This document shows, one piece after another, positions 8,644-17,576 of a stretch of 64,000 nt of DNA. This DNA comes from an uncultured Collinsella sp. (GTDB lineage Bacteria; Actinomycetota; Coriobacteriia; Coriobacteriales; Coriobacteriaceae): NCBI GenBank assembly GCA_902490305.1, contig CABUDI010000007.1:1-64000 (forward strand), in the 5' to 3' direction. A program made the position numbers and the translations under genes. Position 1 is the first letter of the stretch; each line of letters begins with the position of its first letter. Below the pieces are notes generated by a model, which saw nothing but the letters and a program-made list of their open reading frames with translations, was not told the DNA's origin and searched no databases.

Positions 8644-9501
8644 GTGGAAACGAATATTCAAAAGATGCAGGTGCTGCTCGAGACAGTGCGCGCCGGAAGC
8701 TTTACGCGCGCCGCCGAGCGCCTGAGCTATTCGCAATCGGGCGTGAGCCGCATGGTGGCCGATCTTGAGGCCGATTGGGGCTTTAAGGTGCTCGACCGCA
8801 GTCGCGAGGGCGTGGCTCTTTCTGCTGACGGGCGGCAGGTCATGCCGGCTGTCGAGGCGCTCTGCGAGGAATTCGTTCGCTTGCAGCGACGCGTGGATGA
8901 GATGCGTGGGCTCATGCGCGGCAAAATCTGCATCGGTACGTTTTCGAGCGTGGCGACCCACGTGCTGCCGTCGGTGATTGCTCGTTTTCGTGCCGATTAT
9001 CCAGACATTGATTACGAGTTGCTGATGGGCGACTATTCAGAGATTGAACAATGGGTGGCAGAGGGCCGCTGCGATCTGGGCTTTATCCCGCATGAGCCCC
9101 GAGAAAATGGCATGACGTCGCGGTCTTTGGCGCGCGACGAGTTGATGGCGGTGGTGCCGACAGATTCGTTGCTTGCCACGGCGGAGTTCGTCTCTCTTGC
9201 CGATTTAGCCAACGAGCAGTTTATTCTGCTGGAACGGGGTACCGATGATGAGATTACGCCGCTATTCCGTCGGGCGGGGCTGGCGGTGCGCTCAAAACTG
9301 TCGACTTGGGATGACTATGCGATTATGGCTATGGTCGAGGATGGCCTGGGCGTGAGCATCCTTCCGGCGCTCATCTTGCGTCGCTGTCAGTTCGATGTTG
9401 CCGTGCGTTCGCTCGAGGGGCATCCCCATCGGCAGATCAACGCCATATATCGAACGGCCGATGTTTCGCTTGCCGCCGCTCGTTTCCTCGAATACCTCTA
9501 A
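8644..9501 (+). CDS. LysR-family transcriptional regulator
   Basis: 285 residues. The N-terminal winged helix-turn-helix (about 3-62, GSFTRAAERLSYSQSGVSRM) is followed by a LysR substrate-binding domain (about 88-285). The GTG start at 8644 follows GGAGGA; an in-frame ATG at 8623 has no site. It is divergent from the DMT transporter, its most likely target, with the palindrome at 8555-8571 as candidate site. The inducer is not predictable. Confidence 0.88.
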   Translation: METNIQKMQVLLETVRAGSFTRAAERLSYSQSGVSRMVADLEADWGFKVLDRSREGVALSADGRQVMPAVEALCEEFVRLQRRVDEMRGLMRGKICIGTFSSVATHVLPSVIARFRADYPDIDYELLMGDYSEIEQWVAEGRCDLGFIPHEPRENGMTSRSLARDELMAVVPTDSLLATAEFVSLADLANEQFILLERGTDDEITPLFRRAGLAVRSKLSTWDDYAIMAMVEDGLGVSILPALILRRCQFDVAVRSLEGHPHRQINAIYRTADVSLAAARFLEYL

Positions 9502-9564
9502 ATGCGTGCACGTCGTTATCGCCTTGGGATAAATCTCGAGGTCTTGCTCATTTTATTTTTGAAA

Positions 9565-9643
9565 TTGAACTTTTCGAAATAGCACGGCGTTATACTGCTT
9601 CCTAAATTGAACTCAGGTTCAATTCGTGTTGTATAAATTGAAC
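9565..9643 (+). promoter_or_regulatory. TTGAAC operator/promoter array before the HTH-aminotransferase
   Basis: TTGAAC occurs at 9565-9570, 9607-9612 and 9638-9643. The middle copy forms a 20-bp palindrome, AATTGAAC-TCAG-GTTCAATT (9605-9624). The middle TTGAAC can also serve as a -35 box with GTATAA at 9631-9636 (18-base spacing). This is the layout of an autorepressed promoter, probably bound by the XRE domain of the next gene. Confidence 0.6.
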
Positions 9644-9664
9644 TTTGCCAGCAAGGAGGTTCTA

Positions 9665-11185
9665 GTGGCCCAAGAGACGTTTAGCGATCGTCTGCGACAG
9701 GCTATGTCCGATCGCGACGTTCGCCAGTCGGACGTGATCCGCGCATCGGAGATGCTCGGCAAAAAACTCGGCAAGAGTCAGATGAGCCAATATGTGAGCG
9801 GCAAGACGATTCCGCGGCGCGATGTGGCTGAGCTGCTCGCCCGTATTTTGGAGGTCGATGTTACCTGGCTGCTTGCCGGCGACGCCGATCAAGGCGAGGC
9901 ATCATCACCCCGCAACGATTCCAAGCCCGAACCCCATCCCTCAGCTCAAATTGCAAGGAGCACCACCATGCGTACTTTTTCTAAATCCACCAAGCTCGAT
10001 AACGTCCTGTATGACGTGCGCGGTCCCGTCGTCGACGAGGCCGCCCGTATGGAGGACGAGGGCGAGCGCATCCTCAAGCTCAATATCGGCAACCCGGCGC
10101 CCTTCGGTTTCCGCACGCCCGATGAGGTCATCAAGGACATGCGCCAGCAGCTGCCCGACTGCGAAGGCTATTCCAACTCGCGTGGCCTGTTCTCCGCGCG
10201 CAAGGCGATCATGCAGTATTCGCAGATCAAGGGCTTGCCCAACGTTCAGATGGAGCATATCTACACGGGCAACGGCGTGTCCGAGCTCATTCAGCTTTCG
10301 ATGAACGCGCTGCTCGACAATGGCGACGAGATTCTGATCCCCAGCCCCGACTATCCGCTCTGGACGGCGTGCGCAACCCTTGCCGGCGGTCATCCCGTGC
10401 ACTATCTGTGCGATGAGCAGGCGGATTGGTATCCCGACCTGGAGGATATGGAGTCCAAGATCACGAGCGCGACCAAAGCCCTCGTCATCATCAACCCCAA
10501 CAACCCCACGGGTTCCGTCTATCCGCGCGAGGTGCTCGAGGGCATCGTCGAGGTTGCACGCAGGCATCAGCTGATGATCTTTGCTGATGAGATCTACGAC
10601 CGCCTGTGCATGGACGGCTACGAGCACGTCTCGATTGCCTCGCTCGCTCCCGATCTGCCCTGCGTCACCTTTAGCGGTCTGTCCAAGTCGCACATGATCG
10701 CGGGCTATCGTATTGGCTGGATGGTGCTTTCGGGCAACCAGCGCTGCATGAGCGACTTCATCATGGGCATCAACATGCTCTCCAACATGCGCCTGTGCTC
10801 CAACGTGCCGGCTCAGTCGATCGTTCAGACGGCGCTCGGTGGCCATCAGTCCGTCAACGACTACATCCGCCCCGGCGGCCGTGTCTACGAGCAGCGCAAC
10901 TTTGTGTATGAGGCGCTCAACAAGATTGACGGCATCTCGGTGGTTAAGCCGCGTGCGGCGTTCTACATCTTCCCCAAGATGGATGTGAAGAAGTTCAACA
11001 TTACCGATGACGAGCAGTTCGCCCTTGACCTGCTGCACGAGAAGAAGATTCTGATCACGCGCGGCGGCGGCTTCAACTGGGCTGAGCCCGACCACTTCCG
11101 TATCGTGTACCTGCCGCGCATGGAAGTGCTCAAAGAGTCCCTCGAAGATCTCGCCGACTTCTTCGATCACTACCGCCAGTCGTAA
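9665..11185 (+). CDS. XRE-type HTH fused to alanine-type PLP aminotransferase
   Basis: 506 residues in one open frame. Residues about 5-72 are an XRE/Cro helix-turn-helix (VRQSDVIRAS...SQMSQYVSGKTIP). Residues 73-101 are a Pro/Ser linker. Residues 102-506 are a fold-type I class I aminotransferase very close to E. coli AlaA (KLNIGNPAPFGF, INPNNPTG, DEIYD, Schiff-base Lys341 in SGLSKS). Likely activity: glutamate-pyruvate transaminase. The GTG start at 9665 follows AAGGAGG. A second ribosome site (AAGGAG, 9955-9960) precedes an in-frame ATG at 9968 exactly at the domain border, so a free 405-residue enzyme may also be made. This is not the usual GntR-type MocR fusion. Confidence 0.9.
   Translation: MAQETFSDRLRQAMSDRDVRQSDVIRASEMLGKKLGKSQMSQYVSGKTIPRRDVAELLARILEVDVTWLLAGDADQGEASSPRNDSKPEPHPSAQIARSTTMRTFSKSTKLDNVLYDVRGPVVDEAARMEDEGERILKLNIGNPAPFGFRTPDEVIKDMRQQLPDCEGYSNSRGLFSARKAIMQYSQIKGLPNVQMEHIYTGNGVSELIQLSMNALLDNGDEILIPSPDYPLWTACATLAGGHPVHYLCDEQADWYPDLEDMESKITSATKALVIINPNNPTGSVYPREVLEGIVEVARRHQLMIFADEIYDRLCMDGYEHVSIASLAPDLPCVTFSGLSKSHMIAGYRIGWMVLSGNQRCMSDFIMGINMLSNMRLCSNVPAQSIVQTALGGHQSVNDYIRPGGRVYEQRNFVYEALNKIDGISVVKPRAAFYIFPKMDVKKFNITDDEQFALDLLHEKKILITRGGGFNWAEPDHFRIVYLPRMEVLKESLEDLADFFDHYRQS
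9955..9970 (+). promoter_or_regulatory. Internal ribosome binding site and start at the domain junction
   Basis: AAGGAG, seven bases, then ATG in frame with the fusion. The peptide from here starts MRTFSKSTKLDNV, matching the natural N terminus of AlaA-type enzymes. Confidence 0.6.
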
Positions 11186-11205
11186 CGACAAAGGTAGCCT
11201 GTACT

Positions 11206-11244
11206 AAAACGGCCGGCCCGCAACGGATGCGGGCCGGCCGTTTT
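11206..11244 (+). terminator. Strong intrinsic terminator
   Basis: A perfect 16-bp GC-rich stem with a seven-base loop ends in TTTT, directly after the HTH-aminotransferase gene. Confidence 0.92.
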
Positions 11245-11313
11245 CTGTCTAAGCCCGTGCTGCTAACGCTTTGTCTCTTTGAGCGAGCAAGGTTCGCATG
11301 TGAGCGGTAAGTT

Positions 11314-11334
11314 CTGTTCCAAAATGGAATACAG
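11314..11334. promoter_or_regulatory. Inverted repeat upstream of the amidohydrolase cluster
   Basis: CTGTTCCA and TGGAATACAG form an imperfect inverted repeat about 80 bases before the first gene of the catabolic cluster. It is a candidate site for the LysR protein encoded at 16617-17540. Confidence 0.35.
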
Positions 11335-11412
11335 TAGGCTTAAGCTGGAATTGATGCCCGGGTACCCGCTTTTCTAGAATGTTCTCAACAAGATGAAAGG
11401 CGGTTCCAACCA

Positions 11413-12447
11413 ATGATTATCGATGCAAATTCCTACTGGTTCGACGAGCGCATCTTTCATGACGAGACGCTCTGCGAACAGTTTTTGGCCGAGGTGCCCC
11501 GCGCCTACGACACCGAAGGCTATCTGACCGTGAATTCCGTCGGCAAGCGACAGATCGTGATCGAGATGCCCGCCGGTTCTCCGGGCCTTAATTACATCGA
11601 GGGCGACTACACCCTCGAGAAGCGCTTGGCCGATATGGATGAGGCGGGGGTCGACAAGGCGATCCTCAAGCTCCCCGGCTGCCACGAGTGGATGTCGCTC
11701 GAGATGTGTCGGCGCTTCAACGACGGTATGGCCGCTGACGCGAAGGCGTCAAATGGCCGCCTGATTCCGCTTGTCGCTGTGCCACCCTTTGGCACCAAGG
11801 CAAATTTAGAGGAGCTCGACCGCAGGCTCGACGATGGTTTTGCTGGTGTGCAGCTCTGCGCTCACTACGGCAAGCGCTATCTCGACGACCGGGTTTTCTC
11901 GAGCTTCTTCGAGCACCTGAACGAGCGCAACGTCACCGTTTACGTCCACCATGTTCCCGTACCGGTCGAGAACGAGTCGCTTCTCGCGTACGACAACCTT
12001 CGCCGCTCTTATGGTCGCTGCGTCGACCAAACTACGGCGATCGGCCGCGAGATCTTTGGTGATTTCTTCGAGCGCTATCCTAATATCAAGATGGTCCACT
12101 CCATGCTCGGTGGCGCATACTTTGCGTTCAAGGAGATGCTGCTGCCTCACGGCCCCAAGCGCCCTGATGCCTCTGGACGTTTTCAGGTCGATACCGAGAC
12201 CGTTTCCAAGCGCCTCGAGAACAACATCTATTTCGACATGTCCCATGCCCAGCCTTGGGGCAAGACACTCCTCGCCTGCGCGGTTAACGTGTTGGGTGCA
12301 GACCATATTGTTTTTGGCACGAGCTATCCGGTTAAACGCGAGTGGCTCACCGAGGGTGTCGCCTGCGTTCGTGCCGCGAGTCTGAGCAATGCAGACACAG
12401 ATCTTGTGCTTGGCGGCACGGCGCAGCGACTGTACGGTGTCGAGTGA
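11413..12447 (+). CDS. Amidohydrolase-2 family (TIM-barrel) hydrolase
   Basis: 344 residues resembling the amidohydrolase-2/ACMSD-like group. It opens MIIDANSYW in place of the usual DxHxH metal motif and has YVHHVPV (about 176-182), MVHSMLGGAYF and a late FGTSYPVKREW segment equivalent to the GSDxP strand. The first metal motif is therefore atypical (DANSYW), and catalytic competence is uncertain. It is the first gene of a cluster with two ceramidase-like proteins and a PTS permease; the next gene starts 25 bases on. By inference it hydrolyses or decarboxylates a product of the same substrate. Confidence 0.75.
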   Translation: MIIDANSYWFDERIFHDETLCEQFLAEVPRAYDTEGYLTVNSVGKRQIVIEMPAGSPGLNYIEGDYTLEKRLADMDEAGVDKAILKLPGCHEWMSLEMCRRFNDGMAADAKASNGRLIPLVAVPPFGTKANLEELDRRLDDGFAGVQLCAHYGKRYLDDRVFSSFFEHLNERNVTVYVHHVPVPVENESLLAYDNLRRSYGRCVDQTTAIGREIFGDFFERYPNIKMVHSMLGGAYFAFKEMLLPHGPKRPDASGRFQVDTETVSKRLENNIYFDMSHAQPWGKTLLACAVNVLGADHIVFGTSYPVKREWLTEGVACVRAASLSNADTDLVLGGTAQRLYGVE

Positions 12448-12472
12448 GCGGCAATCAGAGGGGGTGTCTGCC

Positions 12473-13720
12473 ATGGACAAAGGAGAGATGAGGGCTGGGG
12501 CCGCCCGTGCGGCCATCGATCTTGGGGGCGTATTGCCGTTTGACGGTTTCGACGAACTCCGCCATGAGGTCTTTGCCCGTGCTCTTGTCATCGAGGGGGC
12601 GGGGCGACGCGCCTGCATTCTTTCGCTTGAGGTCACATCGATTGCTCCGGCTCTGCTCGCCGATCTGCGTGAGGTCGTCGAGGATGCCGCCGGCTGCAGT
12701 GGCGCTTACTCTTGGGTGGTTCCTACCCACACGTTTTCCATGCCTCACGTTCGCACTCCCGGGCATCTTGCCGATGCTGCTGCCCGCGATCGCAACGAGC
12801 GCTATCGCGCAGCGCTCATCGCCGCCGCCCGCACGGCTGTCGAGCGGGCTGTTGCGGGCATTCGCTCCGTCACACTCGCCACGGCGGAGGGCGACTGCCC
12901 CGTGAACGTTAATCGCGACATCGAGACGCCGGCCGGCTGGTGGTTGGGCTCGAATCCCGAGGGGTTTGCCGACCACGCGATGCCCGTGCTCGCCATGAGG
13001 GATGCCGGGGGCGAGTACGTTGCCGTACTTGCGGCGGCGGACGTCCAGTCCTCCGTGCTCGACGGGTCGCGCGACTCCGAGGGGAGACGCGTGGCGAGCG
13101 GAGATCTCTTTGGTTTTGCCGCCATGTCACTCGAGCGTGAGCTGGGCGGCGTTGCCCTGTTGCTGCCGGGCGCCGCGGGCGACCAAGGTCCGGCGGAGCG
13201 CGCCATGAACGTCACGTTCGATGCCGCCGGCGTGAAGCGGACGGTCGATGCCCATGAGGACGGATACCGCATGCTGCACCAGCAGGGGCAGGTCTTGGGC
13301 GATGCTTTGATTGAGGCCGCTCGCATGGCACGTGAGGATAGCGCTGCCGGTATCGATGCTCGCACGGTCGACGTCCTCCTGCCCGCACAGACACGCGCCG
13401 ATTTTTACTCTTTGGCTCCGCATCGAACGTATGAGTTTCATGCTGCCGGTGAGCAGCACACGAGGGTCTATCTGCTTCGGCTGGGAAACGTCGAGCTTGT
13501 CGGCGTGCAGCCCGAGGTCTCGAGTACATTCGGCGCCACCGTGCGCGTCGCCCGGTCCGGCTCTGTGCTCTTTGCCACGCTCGTCAACGGCGGACAGAAA
13601 TACCTACCGGCCCCCGACGCGTACGAAAAGATCACCTATGAGGCCATGAACTCCGGTTTTGCCGCCGGCTCCCATGAGCGCCTCGTCGATATCATCATTG
13701 CCGCCTTGAATGCGGCGTAA
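12473..13720 (+). CDS. Neutral-ceramidase-like protein, divergent (probable non-catalytic paralogue)
   Basis: 415 residues. Layout resembles the alkaline/neutral ceramidase N-terminal family: an opening like AGAARAAIDL, a PTHTFSMPH segment where active members have THxHS, VNVNRD, and LPGAAGDQGP. Compared with its downstream neighbour the second His of the THxH motif is Phe, and the region matching the later metal His (NWAVHSA in the neighbour) reads AAADVQSS. This suggests loss of zinc ligands. The start at 12473 is chosen as the ATG after the upstream stop; GAGGGGG lies upstream. There is no signal peptide. Role by inference: partner or regulator of the active paralogue. Confidence 0.65.
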   Translation: MDKGEMRAGAARAAIDLGGVLPFDGFDELRHEVFARALVIEGAGRRACILSLEVTSIAPALLADLREVVEDAAGCSGAYSWVVPTHTFSMPHVRTPGHLADAAARDRNERYRAALIAAARTAVERAVAGIRSVTLATAEGDCPVNVNRDIETPAGWWLGSNPEGFADHAMPVLAMRDAGGEYVAVLAAADVQSSVLDGSRDSEGRRVASGDLFGFAAMSLERELGGVALLLPGAAGDQGPAERAMNVTFDAAGVKRTVDAHEDGYRMLHQQGQVLGDALIEAARMAREDSAAGIDARTVDVLLPAQTRADFYSLAPHRTYEFHAAGEQHTRVYLLRLGNVELVGVQPEVSSTFGATVRVARSGSVLFATLVNGGQKYLPAPDAYEKITYEAMNSGFAAGSHERLVDIIIAALNAA

Positions 13721-13738
13721 CACAGAAGGAGAACGTGC

Positions 13739-14857
13739 ATGAACATTGGACACGCGCGCCGCAAAATCACCCCACAGGGCGACATCTACCTGATTGGCTA
13801 TCGCAATCTTCCCAACCGCCTGGAGCCTGCGACGGGCATCCATGACGACGTCTACGCCAACGCCATTCTCTTCCAGCAAGGCGAACGCGAGGTGTTTCTC
13901 TTTAATGCCGATGTCCTCGAGTTCGAGGAAAGCATGGCCGAGGAAGTCAAGACAATGCTCGCCGAGCGCTACGGCATTGACCGTGATTGCGTCCTGCTCT
14001 CGGCGACGCACGACCATACTTCAATCGTCGCTTACCACCGCAGCTGGTGGACGGGAAAATTCGACGAGAACTACTATCGCTGGCTCCTCGATACCATTTG
14101 CCAATGCTTTGAGGAGTGCCGCGCCAATGCGCAGCCCGCGATTTGCCGCCTGGGCAAGCAGGTCGTCACCGGTTTCTATGACAACCGCATCATCCCAGGC
14201 GAACTCGCCGACAATGAGGTCATTGTCGTTTCGTTCTTCGATACCGAAGGCAAGCCATTTGCGGGCTTTGTGAACTGGGCGGTGCATTCCGCTTGCGTCG
14301 GGCCCGATTGTACGGAGCTCACGAGTGAGCTTGCCGGCCTTACCGGTAAAAAGCTCGCCCCGAGCCTCGGGTACTATCCTGCCATGGTCGTGGGCGCTGC
14401 TGGCGACTGCAGCGATCGCAATTTTCGCCAAGGTCGTGGCATCCCCGAGGTCGAGCGCGTGTCGACCGGTCTTGCCGAGGCGATTTCCCAAATCAAGCTC
14501 GATCGCGAGGTTAAACTCGACCGTATCGAGCCCCAGACGTTCTATCACACCGTCGCCCATGACGATTTTTCGCTCACGCTCAAGTGCGCCGTTATCAGCT
14601 TGGGTGGTATGCACCTCTTTGTGTTTCCGAGCGAGCTCGGCAGCGACCTTGGCGTTCGCATGAAGCGCGAATGTCCGGTTGAGGGGATTGTCTGCGGTTA
14701 TACCAACGGCTATTACGAGTACTTCCTTCCGGCGCGTGAATACGGCCTCTCCTTTGAGACCGAACGTACCCAGATTCCCCAAGGCGAACCGGAGCGCCTA
14801 TGCGATAAGTTCTGTCAAACCGCGCGCCTTCTCGGCGCGCCAGATTCGCGCCTGTAG
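13739..14857 (+). CDS. Neutral-ceramidase-like N-acyl hydrolase
   Basis: 372 residues of the neutral/alkaline ceramidase N-terminal domain type. It has SATHDHTS (about 96-103) and NWAVHSACVG (about 178-187), which match the family's zinc His motifs, and GAAGDCSDR, which matches the segment with the nucleophile. It lacks the secretion signal and C-terminal Ig-like domain of classical ceramidases, so it acts in the cytoplasm on something imported, plausibly by the PTS encoded next. AGAAGGAGAACGTGC precedes the ATG. The upstream paralogue ends 18 bases before. Confidence 0.75.
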   Translation: MNIGHARRKITPQGDIYLIGYRNLPNRLEPATGIHDDVYANAILFQQGEREVFLFNADVLEFEESMAEEVKTMLAERYGIDRDCVLLSATHDHTSIVAYHRSWWTGKFDENYYRWLLDTICQCFEECRANAQPAICRLGKQVVTGFYDNRIIPGELADNEVIVVSFFDTEGKPFAGFVNWAVHSACVGPDCTELTSELAGLTGKKLAPSLGYYPAMVVGAAGDCSDRNFRQGRGIPEVERVSTGLAEAISQIKLDREVKLDRIEPQTFYHTVAHDDFSLTLKCAVISLGGMHLFVFPSELGSDLGVRMKRECPVEGIVCGYTNGYYEYFLPAREYGLSFETERTQIPQGEPERLCDKFCQTARLLGAPDSRL

Positions 14858-14866
14858 TTTTGCCGC

Positions 14867-14899
14867 CACGGCATGGGACCCATGAGGGTCGCGGCCGTG
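14867..14899 (+). other. Stem-loop between the hydrolase and PTS genes
   Basis: CACGGC/GCCGTG with inner GACCC/GGGTC forms a stem without a T-run. It may be a processing or stability element that separates expression of the PTS gene from the hydrolases. Confidence 0.4.
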
Positions 14900-15050
14900 T
14901 GATCGGCGTTCTTATTTCCCTTGTTATCTCCCATCCCGGACGTATATGCGCCCGCGGATTTTAAAGGGGAGGCGGGTTCTGTGGCTCCCCACGTCGACTA
15001 CGGGGGTCTGGAATCAATGCCATGCCCCGCTCAGAAAAAGGAGGAATACC

Positions 15051-16493
15051 ATGAAATACCAGCAGCTTTGCGATGGAATCATCGCAAAGGTCGGTGGCCG
15101 AGACAATGTGCTGGACGTGAGTCACTGCATTACGCGTCTCCGCTTTCACCTCAAGGACGAATCGCTCGCCCAGACCGATGAGCTCAAGGCCATGAAGGGT
15201 GTCGTTGACGTCATCCAGGCCGGTGGACAGTATCAGATCGTAATCGGTGCCACCGTCGAGTCCGTCTACAATGAACTCGTTCAGATCGGCGGGTTCGACG
15301 CCAAGCCCGCGCTTGATATCGATGAGGGCGACAATGTCAAGAAGGGCGATCCGTTCTCGCGCCTACTCGCCATCATTTCCGAGATCCTGCAACCGGTTCT
15401 TGGCGTGCTTATGGCCGGTGGCTTCATCAAGTCGATGCTCGCCCTCTGCACGGTTGCCGGTTGGCTCGCCAAGGACAGCAATACCTATGTGACGCTCTCG
15501 GCAATCGGAGATTCGGTCTTCTATTACTTCCCGCTTATCATCGGCTGGACGGCTGCCAAGAAGTTCGGACTTAAGCCCGTTATGGGTATGGCCCTCGGCG
15601 GCATCCTCGTCTACCCGACGCTCGTTGCCCTTATGGGTGGAGACCCGCTTTACACGCTCGGCACCGGTACGGTCCTTGAGTCCAATGTCTACGGTGATAT
15701 CTTTGGCATCCCGTTGATTATGCAGAACTATTCATCGACGATTCTGCCTGCGATTTTCATCGTCTGGATCGCCTCGAAGGTGCACAAATTCCTTTCTGGC
15801 GCACTGCCCGCGCTTGTGAGCTCGTTCTTCTCCAACATTTTGACGCTTCTCATTTGCGGCATCCTGGGCCTGCTTGTGGTCGGTCCGGTCATGACGGTCC
15901 TCTCCAACATCGTTGCCCAAATCATCCTGGCGCTCATCAACTTCCAGCCCGCCATCGCCGGTTTTGTCATCGGCACGTTCTGGAGCCTGCTCGTCATGTT
16001 CGGTCTGCACTGGGGCGTCATTCCGCTGTGGTTCATCGATGTCGCAACCTACGGCTATGACCTCATCAACCCTCTCGTATACGCAGGTGGGTGCGCCATC
16101 GCCGGTGCCGTGCTCGGCATGATCATTCGAACCAAGGATTCCGAGGAAAACGCTGTCATCAACATCCCTGCTCTCGTCTCGTCGATCTTCGGCGTCAACG
16201 AGCCCGCGCTTTACGCCATCCTGCTGCCGCGTAAGCGTCTCATGTGGGCGACCTTCATTTCCGCCGGTGTCGGCGGCGCCATTGCCGGCCTTATGGGTGC
16301 CAAGCTCTATGCCTTCGGTGCCTCCGGTCCGCTCGGCTTCCCGAGCTTTATCAACCCCGCTGGCATCGATTCGGGCTTTATCGGTCTTGTCATCTCCGGT
16401 CTGGTCGCCTTTATTTTGGCGCTTATCGCCGCTATGGTGATCGGCACCAAGAAGGACGAGGGCGGTCAGACCCTCAACATCTCGGTGGACTAG
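15051..16493 (+). CDS. PTS sugar transporter EIIBC (glucose/beta-glucoside superfamily)
   Basis: 480 residues. An EIIB domain (about 1-80) has the phospho-accepting Cys in VSHCITRLRFHLKD. A short linker and an EIIC domain with about ten membrane segments (about 105-470) follow, with GLHWGVIPLW and IFGVNEPALYAI typical of the beta-glucoside/N-acetylmuramate-type EIIC. There is no EIIA domain, so an EIIA must be supplied in trans. The ATG at 15051 follows AAAGGAGG. The gene sits 193 bases after the ceramidase-like gene. With the preceding hydrolases it suggests uptake and breakdown of an N-acylated sugar or glycoside; the sugar is not known. Confidence 0.88.
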   Translation: MKYQQLCDGIIAKVGGRDNVLDVSHCITRLRFHLKDESLAQTDELKAMKGVVDVIQAGGQYQIVIGATVESVYNELVQIGGFDAKPALDIDEGDNVKKGDPFSRLLAIISEILQPVLGVLMAGGFIKSMLALCTVAGWLAKDSNTYVTLSAIGDSVFYYFPLIIGWTAAKKFGLKPVMGMALGGILVYPTLVALMGGDPLYTLGTGTVLESNVYGDIFGIPLIMQNYSSTILPAIFIVWIASKVHKFLSGALPALVSSFFSNILTLLICGILGLLVVGPVMTVLSNIVAQIILALINFQPAIAGFVIGTFWSLLVMFGLHWGVIPLWFIDVATYGYDLINPLVYAGGCAIAGAVLGMIIRTKDSEENAVINIPALVSSIFGVNEPALYAILLPRKRLMWATFISAGVGGAIAGLMGAKLYAFGASGPLGFPSFINPAGIDSGFIGLVISGLVAFILALIAAMVIGTKKDEGGQTLNISVD

Positions 16494-16514
16494 TCCATCT
16501 ACCCGCTTTGATTT

Positions 16515-16554
16515 AAAAGGCCTCGGACGGCAGCTGTGCTGTCCGGGGCCTTTT
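16515..16554 (+). terminator. Terminator after the PTS gene
   Basis: AAAAGGCCTCGGAC pairs with GTCCGGGGCCTTTT (one wobble), ending in TTTT. It lies between the converging PTS and LysR genes. Confidence 0.88.
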
Positions 16555-16616
16555 GCGTTTTGTACCGTTGCCGGTTGGTTTGTGGGGCATCTCAAAAGTG
16601 GCGGTGTGTGCTGGGA

Positions 16617-17540
16617 TTACGACGACTGCGGCGCTTCGGAGGTCATGCGGCCGCCCTGTAGAAGCTGGCGATAGGGGAGAAAGCCGATAAACGAGACGAC
16701 GGCTTGCGAGTACGCAGCGCTCCGTTTGAGGTAGAGCCTGACCTCGGAGGTCGTTGCAGGCTCGAGCGGCACGAGGGCCACCTTGCCGCCGGCGAGTGAT
16801 TCGGCAGGCTTGCACATGAGCAGCGAGACGCCGGCATCGCGCGCGACAAGCGAGATGATGTTTTCTGCCCGTTTGCCGGTAAACGTGACACGTGGGCTGA
16901 ATCCTGCCTTGCGGCAAAGGGAGAGGGTGAGTTCGCTCACGAACGAGCCTTGGGGAAGCATAAGGAAATTCTCATCGATAAGGTCGTCGATCTCGATGGC
17001 GTTGCGCTTGGCGAGTGGATGGTCGAGCGGGATAACGGCCACGAGCCGGTCGGTTGTAAAGGGGATTTTTTTAAACTCCGGCTCGATGGCGCCGCCGTCG
17101 CGGATGAAGGCGAGGTCGATGTCCTCGCGCAAGAGCATCTGCTTGAGTGCGCTGCCTTCGCCCTCGATGAGCTCAACGGAATACGAGGGGTTCGCCTGCT
17201 GGAAATCGATGACGGCGTCCGTGATTCCATAGGGAGCCATGATGGGGATGGAGCCCACGGTGATGCGTTCGAGTGGTTCATCTGCGGCTATCTGGATGGC
17301 AGCGAGATAGCGATGCTGGAGCGTCGCTATCTTTTGTGCATAGGGGAGGAGCGCTTCGCCTTGCGCGGTGAGCGTAACGTGGCGTTGACTCCGATCGATG
17401 AGATTACAGCCGAGCTCGCGCTCCATTGCCATAATGTGCTTGGAGAGAGTCGACTGCGACATGAAGAGCAGCTCCGCCGCATCGAGAAACGTACGCGACT
17501 GCGCCAAGATAGCGAACTCACCAAAACGGCTGATATCCAT
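16617..17540 (-). CDS. LysR-family regulator, likely of the ceramidase/PTS cluster
   Basis: 307 residues. An N-terminal winged helix (about 1-60, TFLDAAELLFMSQSTLSKHI) and an effector domain (about 88-295) in the usual LysR arrangement. It faces the PTS gene tail to tail rather than being divergent, so regulation of the cluster is inferred from proximity only. The gene starts 37 bases after the deformylase stop and may share its transcript. The C terminus ends MTSEAPQSS. Confidence 0.85.
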   Translation of the reverse strand: MDISRFGEFAILAQSRTFLDAAELLFMSQSTLSKHIMAMERELGCNLIDRSQRHVTLTAQGEALLPYAQKIATLQHRYLAAIQIAADEPLERITVGSIPIMAPYGITDAVIDFQQANPSYSVELIEGEGSALKQMLLREDIDLAFIRDGGAIEPEFKKIPFTTDRLVAVIPLDHPLAKRNAIEIDDLIDENFLMLPQGSFVSELTLSLCRKAGFSPRVTFTGKRAENIISLVARDAGVSLLMCKPAESLAGGKVALVPLEPATTSEVRLYLKRSAAYSQAVVSFIGFLPYRQLLQGGRMTSEAPQSS

Positions 17541-17576
17541 AGGGTAGCCTCCGGTTCCCTCATGTCGGCAAGTGAC

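Noticed and set aside
9605..9624. GGTTCAA sequence that could suggest a tRNA T-arm
   Set aside because: It is half of the TTGAAC palindrome; no cloverleaf can be drawn around it.
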